From positions 47,089-111,088 of the forward strand of contig NZ_JAINZZ010000023.1 of NCBI RefSeq assembly GCF_019890725.1: a DNA stretch of 64,000 nt, in the 5' to 3' direction. Under the pieces are notes generated by a model. That model was not told the origin of the DNA, did no database searches, and saw only the letters and a program-made list of their open reading frames with translations. This stretch comes from Actinacidiphila acidipaludis (GTDB lineage: Bacteria > Actinomycetota > Actinomycetes > Streptomycetales > Streptomycetaceae). The stretch's first letter is position 1. Every line of letters begins with the position of its first letter. A program made the position numbers and the translations under genes. Shown in pieces: positions 1-7,577 of this stretch.

Positions 1-99
1 CTGGACGGCGGTCACCATGCGCCGGAACGCGCGCCACGCGCGCTCCTCCTCGGGGTTCAGCCAGCGCGGGGCGCCGGCCCCCGACGATGTCGTTGACAT
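1..99 (-). CDS. MarR-family transcriptional regulator, N-terminal fragment
   Basis: Only the first 33 codons are inside the window; the gene runs off the left edge. The visible residues include WLNPEEERAWRAFRRM, which resembles the first helix of actinobacterial MarR-type winged-helix repressors. It is divergent from the FMN reductase-GNAT gene with only 30 bp between the two start codons, the usual layout for a MarR repressor controlling its neighbour and itself. No ribosome binding site precedes the ATG, and the promoter geometry suggests a leaderless transcript. The family call is moderate because the DNA-binding helices are outside the window. Confidence 0.6.
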   Translation of the reverse strand, partial: MSTTSSGAGAPRWLNPEEERAWRAFRRMVTAVQ

Positions 100-141
100 G
101 TAACCAATCTAGCGGTTATTTTCGTTTCCATGTCAACGACA
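88..141. promoter_or_regulatory. Symmetric divergent leaderless promoters with operator-like inverted repeats
   Basis: The plus strand reads TTGACA at 93-98, an 18-bp spacer, then TATTTT at 117-122, which puts transcription start at or next to the ATG at 130. The minus strand reads TTGACA at 136-131 and TAGATT at 111-106 (19-bp spacer), starting near the ATG at 99. Each -35 lies at the start of the opposite gene. Two inverted repeats are visible: TAACC/GGTTA (101-105 and 114-118) between the genes, and a perfect 12-bp pair at 88-99 and 130-141. Repressor binding here would cover both promoters. MarR binding is inferred from the layout. Confidence 0.6.
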
Positions 142-1248
142 CCGTCCGCAGCACCGCTCCGCGTCCTCGTCCTGGTGTGCGGCACCCGCCCCGGCGCCCT
201 GGGCCCCGCGATCGGGGCGTGGCTGACCGGAACGCTCGCACCCCGCGCGGCCGAACTCGGCGTCGAGCTCGTGCCGGTCTCCCTCGGCGACCTCCGCCTG
301 CCCTTCCTCGACGAGGAGGAGCACCCGGCCACCGGCCGCTACGCGCACGAGCACACCCGGCGCTGGAGCGAGCTCGCGGACGGCGCGGACGGCTTCGTCG
401 TGGTCACACCGGAGTACAACTACGGGATGCCGGCGACCCTGAAGAACGCCCTGGACTACCTCAGCGCCGAATGGGCGTGGAAGCCGATGGGCTTCGTCAG
501 CTACGGCCACACCTCCGCCGGTACGCGCGCGGTCCAGCACGCCAAGCAGGTGGCGACCACCCTGCGGCTGGTGCCGCTGGGCGCGACGGTCGCGATGCGC
601 ATCGGCGACGCGACCGAGCACGGGAAGGTCCGTCCGGACGCCCGGCTGGAGGCGGCGGCCGTCGGCGTCCTGGACGAACTGGTCCGCGTCTCCCAGGCGC
701 TGCGGCCGATGCGCGAGGCGGCCCGGGCCGAAGCCCTGCCCGGCCCGCTGCCCGGGTCCTACACGCGGCCGCTGACACCCGCGGACGCGGCCGAGGTCAC
801 CGTGCTGCAGCGCGCCTGCTGGGTTGAGGAGGCCCTGATCAACGACACCCTGGCGATCCCGGCCCTGCACGAGTCACCGGCGGACGTCCGCGCCTGGCTC
901 GCGGAGTGGCACACGACGGGACTGTGGCGGGACGGCCGCCTGCTCGGCCTGGTGCGGGTGCGCCGCGTCGGCGCCGCATGGCACGTCGGCCGCCTCGGCG
1001 TGGTGCCGGACCTGCGGGGCCTCGGCGTCGGGCGGTGGCTGCTGCGGGCGGCGGAGGCCGCCGCCCCGCCGGAGTGCGAGCAGGTCGTGCTCTTCGCCGG
1101 CGCGCGCAGCCACCACAACATCGCGTTCTACCAGCGGCAGGGGTACCGGCTGGAGCCGTCCGACGCGAACGACGGCACCGTGCGGCTCGCCAAGCCGACC
1201 GCCGCCGAGGGCGCGGCTACGACGCCCACCCTCGACGCGATCTGCTGA
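130..1248 (+). CDS. NADPH-dependent FMN reductase fused to a GNAT acetyltransferase
   Basis: 372 aa. The first ~195 residues form a flavodoxin-like NAD(P)H:FMN reductase, with the motif TPEYNYGMPATLKNALDYL at 93-111. From about residue 211 a GNAT N-acetyltransferase follows, with the acetyl-CoA-binding segment VVPDLRGLGVGRWLLRAAE near 290-308 and a C-terminal NIAFYQRQGYRL. Single-domain members of each family are about 190 and 150 aa, so this is a full-length fusion with both domains apparently intact. Expression is probably controlled by the divergent MarR protein, and the mRNA appears leaderless. Substrates are unknown; a redox- or xenobiotic-responsive role is an inference from the MarR pairing. 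Confidence 0.82.
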   Translation: MSTTPSAAPLRVLVLVCGTRPGALGPAIGAWLTGTLAPRAAELGVELVPVSLGDLRLPFLDEEEHPATGRYAHEHTRRWSELADGADGFVVVTPEYNYGMPATLKNALDYLSAEWAWKPMGFVSYGHTSAGTRAVQHAKQVATTLRLVPLGATVAMRIGDATEHGKVRPDARLEAAAVGVLDELVRVSQALRPMREAARAEALPGPLPGSYTRPLTPADAAEVTVLQRACWVEEALINDTLAIPALHESPADVRAWLAEWHTTGLWRDGRLLGLVRVRRVGAAWHVGRLGVVPDLRGLGVGRWLLRAAEAAAPPECEQVVLFAGARSHHNIAFYQRQGYRLEPSDANDGTVRLAKPTAAEGAATTPTLDAIC

Positions 1249-1269
1249 GCGGCGCGATCTGCTGAACGG
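1236..1269 (+). repeat. 17-bp tandem duplication across a stop codon
   Basis: Two adjacent 17-bp units (1236-1252, 1253-1269) differ at one base, and the start of a third follows. The first unit contains the TGA of the reductase-GNAT gene. The effect is only on the 3' end of the gene and the 79-bp gap to the convergent methyltransferase. Confidence 0.7.
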
Positions 1270-1327
1270 CGCGATCCCCCGAGGTGCCGGCGTCGGCCCG
1301 CATGCGCCGCCCGTCGAAGGGCACCCG

Positions 1328-2116
1328 TCAGGCGGCCAGGGGCAGGCGGCGGAGCTTGAGCACGCTGTCGGTCAGCCGCGCCGGGCGGCCCTCCGGATCG
1401 ATCGCGTCCCGCTCCACCGCGTCGGCGACCAGGATCTCCCAGTCGCCCTCGGGCAGGTCCAGGCCGCGGCGGACGTCGTCGGCGGTCGGGAAGTCCACGT
1501 CGTGGTGAGCGTGACCGGCGTGGTCGCCCTCTTCGCCCTGGTGTCCGTGGCCCCCGTGATCGCCTTGGCCCGCATGGTCACGGTGACCCGCATGGTCGCC
1601 GTCGTCGCCGGGCGCGCCGGCGTCCCCGGACTCACCGGCGCCCGGCACCGGGGCCCACGGCGGGCGGGCGGCGTGGCCGACGACCAGCAGCACGCCGCCG
1701 GGCGCGACCGCGTCCGCGGCGGACCGCAGGATGCGCTCGCGCGGGATCTCGATCGGCGAGTGCAGGAAGTGCGTCGAGACGAGGTCGTAGGTCCCGGCCG
1801 GGAACGCGTCGGCGAGGTTGTGCCGCTGCCACTCGATGCGGCCCGCGGGCACTCCGGCCTCGGCCGCGTGTTCGGCGCCGCGGTCCAGGGCGACCTGCGA
1901 GACGTCGACGGCCACCACGTGCCAGCCCTGCTTCGCGAGCCAGATCGCGTCACCGCCCTCGCCGCAGCCCAGGTCGAGTACGGTGCCGGGGGCGAGCTCC
2001 GCCGCCTCCCTGACCAGGGCCGCGTTGGGCCGGCCGCTCCACATCCGCTCGGTGCCGTAGCGGGTGTCCCAGTACTCCTCCGCGGAGGCCGGTACCTCGG
2101 GGCTGCTCATGTCCAT
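1328..2116 (-). CDS. Class I SAM-dependent methyltransferase with a His/Asp/Gly-rich insertion
   Basis: 262 aa from the ATG at 2116. The SAM-binding motif I is VLDLGCGEGGDA at 46-57, followed by the acidic strand end VVAVDVS at 67-73 typical of the Rossmann methyltransferase fold. The overall pattern resembles TehB- and thiopurine-type enzymes. Residues ~161-206 form a low-complexity insertion with ten histidines among Asp, Gly and Glu, which suggests metal binding. AAAGGA lies 4 nt before this ATG and 10 nt before a second in-frame ATG at 2110, so either may be used. It is divergent from the XRE-cupin gene. Substrate unknown; a role in metal or metalloid handling is only suggested by the insert. 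Confidence 0.8.
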   Translation of the reverse strand: MDMSSPEVPASAEEYWDTRYGTERMWSGRPNAALVREAAELAPGTVLDLGCGEGGDAIWLAKQGWHVVAVDVSQVALDRGAEHAAEAGVPAGRIEWQRHNLADAFPAGTYDLVSTHFLHSPIEIPRERILRSAADAVAPGGVLLVVGHAARPPWAPVPGAGESGDAGAPGDDGDHAGHRDHAGQGDHGGHGHQGEEGDHAGHAHHDVDFPTADDVRRGLDLPEGDWEILVADAVERDAIDPEGRPARLTDSVLKLRRLPLAA

Positions 2117-2232
2117 CCGTTCCTTTCGTCGTCGCAACGTCCTACTCCGTCCGGCCCTGCCGGCGCCAGGACCCCGCGCCGTCCCGGCACAGGCGCGTCC
2201 CGCTCCCGAAGGGTCCGCGAAGCCCCGCCGAC

Positions 2233-2262
2233 TTGACAAAGCTTGTTGCCGGATCGGCAAAT
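2233..2262 (+). promoter_or_regulatory. Promoter with internal inverted repeat for the XRE-cupin gene
   Basis: TTGACA (2233-2238) and GCAAAT (2257-2262) are separated by 18 bp and place the start site near the GTG at 2269, implying a leaderless mRNA. Between them lies a perfect inverted repeat TTGCC-GGATC-GGCAA (2246-2260), well placed to be an operator, possibly for autoregulation. Confidence 0.5.
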
Positions 2263-2268
2263 GGAAGG

Positions 2269-2883
2269 GTGACCGAGGACTCCGACATCACCGGTGTGCT
2301 GACCGCGGTGGGCCCGCGGCTGCGGGCGCTGCGGCGCGAACGCGGCGCGACGCTCGCACAGGTCGCCGAAAGCACCGGCATCTCGCTGAGCACCCTGTCC
2401 CGCCTGGAGTCGGGGCAGCGCCGGCCCACACTGGAGCTGCTGCTGCCGCTGGCCCGGGAGTACCGGGTGCCGCTCGACGAGCTGGTCGGCGCGCCGGCCA
2501 CCGGCGACCCCCGCGTGTACCCGCGCCCGTTCACCCGGCACGGCCAGACGTTCATCCCGCTCACCCGCCACCTGGGCGGCCTGAACGCCTACAAGCAGAT
2601 CCTGCCGCCGCGGTTGGGCCCGGACGGCAGGCCGCCGGACGTCCGCCCGGAGCAGAGCACGCACGAGGGCTACGAGTGGCTGTACGTGCTCTCCGGGCGG
2701 CTGCGGCTGGCGCTCGGCGAGCACGACCTGGTGCTGGCGGCGGGCGAGGCCGCCGAGTTCGACACCCGCACGCCGCACGGTTTCGCCAACGCCGGTACCA
2801 CGCCGGTGGAATGGCTCAGCCTGTACGGAGCCCAGGGGGAGCGCATGCACGTACGCGCCCGCCCCGGCCGAGGACCCGCCTGA
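2269..2883 (+). CDS. XRE-family regulator with C-terminal cupin domain
   Basis: 204 aa from the GTG at 2269, chosen because the promoter just upstream would make the message leaderless and no ribosome binding site is spaced correctly. The N-terminal HTH_3 domain (about 10-68) contains LAQVAESTGISLSTLSRLESG, followed by RRPTLELLLPLAREY. The C-terminal half is a cupin barrel with EGYEWLYVLSGRL and TPHGFANAG; such domains bind small ligands and tune the HTH. The family includes regulators of stress and catabolic genes. The divergent methyltransferase is a likely target. Confidence 0.85.
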   Translation: MTEDSDITGVLTAVGPRLRALRRERGATLAQVAESTGISLSTLSRLESGQRRPTLELLLPLAREYRVPLDELVGAPATGDPRVYPRPFTRHGQTFIPLTRHLGGLNAYKQILPPRLGPDGRPPDVRPEQSTHEGYEWLYVLSGRLRLALGEHDLVLAAGEAAEFDTRTPHGFANAGTTPVEWLSLYGAQGERMHVRARPGRGPA

Positions 2884-3096
2884 GGCCGGCCACCGCCCCT
2901 GACCACCCGGCGGGACCGTCCGGTTCGACCATTTTGCCCGTCTTGATTTCCTCGACGGATTCAGCCTGGAAAAGGTCCCGAGGCTGCTGTAACACTCTGT
3001 GCCAGCTGGGTTGTGGCCACCCGGACCGCTGGAGGCTCGCGCGCACTGGGGGCGGGAACCGCCGACGCGCCGGTCGGGCGAGGAAGGTCCACTCGG

Positions 3097-4212
3097 ATGG
3101 AATCCGAAGCGATACAGGGCGCGTCGGCGCCGCCGCAGGGGTACGACGAACCGGGCGACATGCCCGCCGCGGCCGCGCTCTTCCAGATCGCGGCCTCGCA
3201 CGGCGCCGGCGGCCGGGCGAACGAGATCAGCGCGGAGTCGGGCCTGGACGACGCCCGGCTCACCGCCGGCTGGCGGACGTTGCGGGAACTGGAGCTGGTC
3301 CGGCTGTCCGGCGGTGTGGTGTGGCCGGTGGACTGCGACACCGCGCTGCGCATCCTCGTCGGCAGCTACACCTCGTACGCGCGGGCGCAGTTGCACAACG
3401 TCGGCGAGGCCAACGAGGCCGCGCACATGCTGCTGAACGTCTTCGGGCGGAACACCCCGGCGCAGGCGGCGCCCTGCCCGGAGCCCGCGGACACCGGGCG
3501 GCGGCCGGTGGTCGTCGAGCGGTACACCGGGCCGGGCAGCCGCGAACGGGCACTGCGGGACACGGCCGGCTCGCTGCGCGCGTCGCTGGACTCGCTGCAC
3601 CGCGGCCCACTGCCGTCCGACCGCGCGATCCTCGACACCCAGCTGGAGCTGGTCGCCGGCATGGCCGGCCGCGGCATCCGCATGCGGGCGCTGCACTCCC
3701 CCGCGATGCTGCGCGAGCCGGCCTGCGCCCGCTATCTCGCCTCGCTCACGGACCTCGGTGTGCGGGTCCGGCTGGTCGACCGCGTCGCCCTCGACCTGCT
3801 GATCGTCGACCGGGACACCCTGTGCCTGACCGGCGCGGCCGACGACGGTCCGTCGTCCCGCGGCGGTGGGGTGGTCGCGGACGACACGGCGATGGTCCGG
3901 ATCCACGGTTCGGCCCTCACGCCGTCGTTCCAGGCCCTGTTCGACGCCTACTGGCGGCTCGCGGCCCCCTTCGTCCCGCCGAGCGGCGGCCGACTGCCCG
4001 TGCGTGGCCCGCAGTTGAGCACCTTCGAGCGGGCGGTGGTGCGGCTGATGTCCTGCGGCTACGACGACGGCCGCATCGCCCGCGAACTCGGCGTGGCCCC
4101 ACAGGCGGTGGCGGACGTGGTGGACGCGCTCGTCCAACGCCTGGGCGCGGCCAGCCGGTTCGAGGCCGGCTTCCGGCTGGGCCGCGCGCTGGACGCGGGG
4201 CGTCTGCCCTAG
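3097..4212 (+). CDS. HTH regulator, LuxR/TrmB-like, related to the pair at 12.5-14.3 kb
   Basis: 371 aa. ATG at 3097 is preceded by AGGAAGG at 9 nt. The N-terminal part (about 15-90) reads as a winged-helix-like region (AAALFQIAASHG... LRELELVRL). The middle (~170-290) looks like the effector region of TrmB-type regulators (GIRMRALHSPAML, LLIVDRDTLCLTG). The C-terminus is a LuxR-like helix-turn-helix (MSCGYDDGRIARELGVAP) ending in LGAASRFEAGFRLGRAL, closely matching the ends of the regulators at 12528 and 13406. The target is unknown; the protein stands alone here. Such actinobacterial regulators often sit by secondary metabolite genes, but no such link is visible. Confidence 0.7.
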   Translation: MESEAIQGASAPPQGYDEPGDMPAAAALFQIAASHGAGGRANEISAESGLDDARLTAGWRTLRELELVRLSGGVVWPVDCDTALRILVGSYTSYARAQLHNVGEANEAAHMLLNVFGRNTPAQAAPCPEPADTGRRPVVVERYTGPGSRERALRDTAGSLRASLDSLHRGPLPSDRAILDTQLELVAGMAGRGIRMRALHSPAMLREPACARYLASLTDLGVRVRLVDRVALDLLIVDRDTLCLTGAADDGPSSRGGGVVADDTAMVRIHGSALTPSFQALFDAYWRLAAPFVPPSGGRLPVRGPQLSTFERAVVRLMSCGYDDGRIARELGVAPQAVADVVDALVQRLGAASRFEAGFRLGRALDAGRLP

Positions 4213-4345
4213 GACCGGCCCCGAAGTCCTCCGCGGACGGCCGGGCCGAGCGGGGGACGCGTCTCCCGGGGCCGCACGGCTCGGTCGGTCCTCGGACGCC
4301 GGGACGCGTTCCTCCGGCGCGGGACGGCGGTCCCCGGGGACCGGC

Positions 4346-4422
4346 CCGGCACGGCACGGCACGGCACGGCAAGCGGAATGCTCCCGTAGGCTCGTCGTGA
4401 CCACGACCGTACGCCGTACGGT
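4346..4422 (+). promoter_or_regulatory. Pentanucleotide repeat, TAGGCT -10 candidate and 7-3-7 inverted repeat
   Basis: ACGGC is repeated four times at 4351-4370. A possible -10 hexamer TAGGCT is at 4387-4392 with no convincing -35. A perfect inverted repeat ACCGTAC-GCC-GTACGGT occupies 4406-4422, about 100 bp upstream of the XRE gene at 4524. It resembles a repressor operator, but the binding protein is unknown. Confidence 0.4.
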
Positions 4423-4523
4423 CCTCGCGCGCCCGGAGCCGTCACCCGCCCTCCGGTCCCCCGGCGCCCTGGGCGCCTCGCCCGGGTGCGCGGACCGACG
4501 GGGTGTCCGACGGGGAGCCGCCG

Positions 4524-5402
4524 ATGCGCAACCGCCAGGCCCTGCAGGCTTTGCTGGCCCGCGCCCGGGCCCGCGTCGACCCCGTGGAACTCGGCCTCGC
4601 GCCGCGTGCCGATCCGCGGGGCCGCCGGGTGCAGGGCCTCACGCACGAGCACATGACGCGGCTGCTCGGCTGGCCCGAGCACAAGTACGGGTACGTCGAA
4701 CGCGGCCGGCTCGCGCACATAGGCCCCGACGTGCTCGCGCCCATCGCCCGCATCCTGCACCTGAGCGAGCACGAGTGGGAGGCCGTCGTCCTCTACGCGA
4801 CCGGGCTGCTGCCCGCGCACCCGCTGGACCCGCGCCCGGGCACGGCCGTGCCGTGGCCGTGGGAACGGGTGCTGCGGACCACCGACGAGATCGCGTACAT
4901 CAACGACGTCGCATGGGACGTCGTCGCCTACAACACGGCCTTCGCCCGGCTGTTCCGCAACCATGTGGTGCCCGGGAACACGATGCGGTGGATGCTGTTC
5001 GCGCCCGAGGCCAGGACCGTGCTGATGGACTGGGAGCACAGCTGGCTGCCGCTGCTCGTGCCGCAGTTGCGCAACGCCGTGTCGGCCCACCCCCACAACC
5101 GGACGCTGGCCCGCCTGCAGGCCGACGCGCGGCTCGACCCCGCGGTGGCGGCGGCCTACGACTCGCCCTCGCAGGAGTTCATGGGCCCGCGCGCCGACGA
5201 GTCCCGGCCGCTGCTGCACGCCGAGCTCGGCCCGGGGTGGGCGACGATGTGCGCGGCAGGCCCGTTCGGGGTGCCCGGCGGCCGGCTGATGTTCATCCTC
5301 TTCGACCCCGGCGAGCGCCGTCCCGCGCCGCGGCCCCCGCTGTACGCGCCGGCGCCCGGCCCGGTCGACCCTGCGCACGGGTCCGGGGCGGCCACCGCTT
5401 AG
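4524..5402 (+). CDS. XRE-family regulator with MmyB-like ligand-binding domain
   Basis: 292 aa from the ATG at 4524, chosen because GGGGAG lies 6 nt upstream; a GTG at 4503 is the alternative. The N-terminal HTH region (~10-75) includes GLTHEHMTRLLGWPEHKYGYVERG. The rest matches the MmyB-like transcription regulator ligand-binding domain, with WDVVAYNTAFARLF, NTMRWMLF and a conserved C-terminal region. MmyB-type proteins are abundant in streptomycetes and often regulate an adjacent oxidoreductase or a biosynthetic gene. No such partner is present here; the downstream gene encodes a small membrane protein. Confidence 0.85.
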   Translation: MRNRQALQALLARARARVDPVELGLAPRADPRGRRVQGLTHEHMTRLLGWPEHKYGYVERGRLAHIGPDVLAPIARILHLSEHEWEAVVLYATGLLPAHPLDPRPGTAVPWPWERVLRTTDEIAYINDVAWDVVAYNTAFARLFRNHVVPGNTMRWMLFAPEARTVLMDWEHSWLPLLVPQLRNAVSAHPHNRTLARLQADARLDPAVAAAYDSPSQEFMGPRADESRPLLHAELGPGWATMCAAGPFGVPGGRLMFILFDPGERRPAPRPPLYAPAPGPVDPAHGSGAATA

Positions 5403-5533
5403 TCTCGGACCGAAGGGCACGCGAGGGGACGTTCCGGACAGCCGCCGCCCGCGGGCGGGAGCCGGCCGGGACCGCCCGGCGAGGCCCGCACGGACGGACG
5501 CGCCCGGATGGACGCGAGAAGGCGAGGACGGTC

Positions 5534-5839
5534 ATGACTGGGGTTGCGGCGAGCGGAGTGGCGGCCGGCGGGCTGGTCGGCGGCTACGCCATCGCCCGGT
5601 GGACCAGGCGGCGCGAGCTCGGCGGCGTGGCGCTGGCCGCGGCCGGCGCGGTCGCCGCACGCGAGTGGCGGCGGGAGGCGGGCACCGGAGCGGCGGCTGC
5701 CCTGACCGGTGCGTACGTGGCGGCGTTCGCGGGCTCGCACCCGCTGGCGAAGAAGGTGGGCGCGTGGCCGGCCGTGTTCGCGGTCGCGGGCGGCGTGGCC
5801 GCCGTGTCGTGGGTGGTCGCGGGGCGCGGCGCCCGGTAG
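5534..5839 (+). CDS. Small Ala/Gly-rich membrane protein
   Basis: 101 aa. The ATG at 5534 is preceded by GAGG at 6 nt. About three hydrophobic segments rich in Ala, Gly and Val are visible (roughly 3-20, 30-42 and 50-97), separated by basic stretches RWTRRREL and REWRRE. No enzymatic motif is seen. The family is conserved in composition among streptomycetes, but I do not know its function. The gene is followed by a perfect 14-bp hairpin that probably ends transcription. Confidence 0.7.
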   Translation: MTGVAASGVAAGGLVGGYAIARWTRRRELGGVALAAAGAVAAREWRREAGTGAAAALTGAYVAAFAGSHPLAKKVGAWPAVFAVAGGVAAVSWVVAGRGAR

Positions 5840-6283
5840 TCCGGGGGCCGGTGCCCGGGACGGGCGGCCGCGCTTCTCCGGGCGACAGGCCGGCGGCCCT
5901 GGCAGGGGGGTCGCCAGGGCCGCCGGGGTTCTCGGGGGGTGTCCTCGTCCGCAGCGGAGATCGGGCCGGGGCCCGGAGGACCGGGGGCCGGAGGACCGGG
6001 GGCCGGGGAGTTTCCCGGCGGGAAGGGCCTTCCGCGCCCGGTCCCGCGCGGGTCCGGACAGGCCGACGGCCCTGACAAGGGGGGGTTCGCCAGGGCCGCC
6101 GGGGTTCTCGGGGGGTGTCCTCGTCCGCAGCGGGGATCGGGCCGGGGCCCGGAGGACCGGGGGCCGGAGAGGTTCCGGCCGGAAGGGCCTTCCGCGCCCG
6201 GTCCCGTGCGGGTCCGGACAGGCCGACGGCCCTGACAAGGGGGGGTTCGCCAGGGCCGCCGGGTTCTTGGGGGCGCGTGCCGG
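5840..6283. repeat. Tandem ~160-bp repeat, 2.4 copies, each with a hairpin
   Basis: The gap between convergent genes is filled by three ordered repeat units beginning near 5890, 6063 and 6223; the third is truncated. The spacing is 173 bp, then 160 bp; the longer first unit contains an internal short duplication of CGGAGGACCGGGGGC. Each unit opens with a stem-loop. No reading frame in it is convincing. Confidence 0.85.
5890..5926. terminator. Perfect 14-bp hairpin between convergent genes
   Basis: CCGGCGGCCCTGGC (5890-5903) pairs perfectly with GCCAGGGCCGCCGG (5913-5926) around a 9-nt loop. Slightly diverged copies (two mismatches) occur at 6063-6102 and 6223-6262. The position between the gene ending at 5839 and the one ending at 6284 suits a bidirectional terminator. 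Confidence 0.7.
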
Positions 6284-7552
6284 TCAGACCGCCACGTCGT
6301 GCGCCTGCAGCCAGGGTACGGGGTCGACGGGCGCGCCGCCGCCAGGACGCACCTCGAGATGCAGATGCGGCGCTGTGACGTTCCCGGTGGCGCCGACCCG
6401 GCCGACGGTGTCGCCCGTGGTCACCCGGCCCTCGGTCACGCACATCGTCGACAGGTGGCAGTACCAGACCTGCGTGCCGTCGTCGAGCGTGACCACCACG
6501 CGATAGCCCTGCGGGCCCGCCCAGCCGGCCGAGGTGACCGTTCCGCCGTGCACCGCGTGCACCGGGGTGCCGGTGGGGGCCGCGAAGTCCTGGCCGGTAT
6601 GCAGGTTCGACCACGGGTCGGACTCGCCGAAGGCCGCGGTCAGTGTGGCCGAGGCCAGCGGCTTGATGTAGGAGGCGGCGAGCGCGGCGCGGCGCTCGGA
6701 CTCCGCCTGGGCGGCGGCCTCCGCGTCGGCCTTCGCCTTCGCCTCGGCGGCGGCCTTGGCGGCCGCGGCCTGCTCACGCACCTTGCGGGCCGCGGCCTCG
6801 CGTGCCGCGTGCTCGGCTGCGACCTTGGCAGCGGCGTCCCGCTCGGCCTGGGCGGCGGCCTCGCGCTCGGCGGTGGCCTGCCCGATGATGCGGGCGCGCA
6901 GCGCCTCGCCGGGGTCGGTGACGGCGGGCGCCGCCGTGGGAGCCGGACCCGGAACCGGGGTCACCGAGGGCGCCACCACGGGGGTCACGGCCTCGGCCGG
7001 CGCGGCGGCCGGTGCCGGGGCGTCGGCCGGGACCACATCGGGGACCGAGACGGCCACGGGCGCGGCGCCCTGGGCCGGCGCGGTGGGTGCCGCCGCCGCG
7101 ACACCGGCGGCTCCGACCGCGGCCATGGCCGCGATGCCGAGGACGGTGCCGCCGCGGGCGACGTTGCGCTGGCGCGGCAGCTTGGGGGCGACGGTAGCGT
7201 CGCCGGGGACGTCCTGCGCCGCGCTCGGCACCTCAGCGAAAGGGGCCTCCGCGATGGGAACCTGCGTGAAGGGCGCGTCCGCGAAGGGGACCTGTGTGAA
7301 CGAGGGCTGTGTCTGCGTGAACGGGGGCTGCGCGACCGGGGGCTGCGCGAACGGGGCCTGCCCGAAAGGGGGTTCCGCCGGACGCGGGGCCTCCGCCGGG
7401 CTGGGCGCCTCGGCGAACCGGGGTTCCGTCGTACGCGGCGCCTCCGTGAAGAACGCGAACGCGGGCTGCTCCCCGTCGGATCCGGGCTGCGATGCTGCAC
7501 CGGTCCCGGGCTCGGGCCGGGCGGGTGCGTAGGCAGGCTGGTTCGACGCCAC
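6284..7552 (-). CDS. M23 family peptidase, membrane-anchored, with coiled coil
   Basis: 422 aa from the GTG at 7552 (AAGGAGAG about 8 nt upstream). Residues 1-130 are a Pro/Phe/Ala/Gln-rich cytoplasmic-side region with loose PFAQ/PFTQ repeats. A single hydrophobic segment lies at ~134-156. A long Ala/Glu/Lys/Arg coiled coil spans ~235-310, and the C-terminal domain is a LytM-type zinc peptidase with HTGQD and HLHLEV, supplying the H-x3-D and HxH ligands. It probably cleaves peptidoglycan cross-bridges or activates other hydrolases. A c-di-AMP riboswitch precedes it. Orientation as a type II membrane protein is inferred. Confidence 0.88.
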   Translation of the reverse strand: MASNQPAYAPARPEPGTGAASQPGSDGEQPAFAFFTEAPRTTEPRFAEAPSPAEAPRPAEPPFGQAPFAQPPVAQPPFTQTQPSFTQVPFADAPFTQVPIAEAPFAEVPSAAQDVPGDATVAPKLPRQRNVARGGTVLGIAAMAAVGAAGVAAAAPTAPAQGAAPVAVSVPDVVPADAPAPAAAPAEAVTPVVAPSVTPVPGPAPTAAPAVTDPGEALRARIIGQATAEREAAAQAERDAAAKVAAEHAAREAAARKVREQAAAAKAAAEAKAKADAEAAAQAESERRAALAASYIKPLASATLTAAFGESDPWSNLHTGQDFAAPTGTPVHAVHGGTVTSAGWAGPQGYRVVVTLDDGTQVWYCHLSTMCVTEGRVTTGDTVGRVGATGNVTAPHLHLEVRPGGGAPVDPVPWLQAHDVAV

Positions 7553-7577
7553 GGGGGCGCTCTCCTTTCCTTCCCTC

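Noticed and set aside
2064..4400. Very long open frames on both strands across 2.1-4.4 kb (more than 750 codons each)
   Set aside because: They lie opposite or out of frame with the XRE-cupin and LuxR/TrmB-like genes, are rich in Arg/Pro/Ala and have no domain; they are a product of high GC content.
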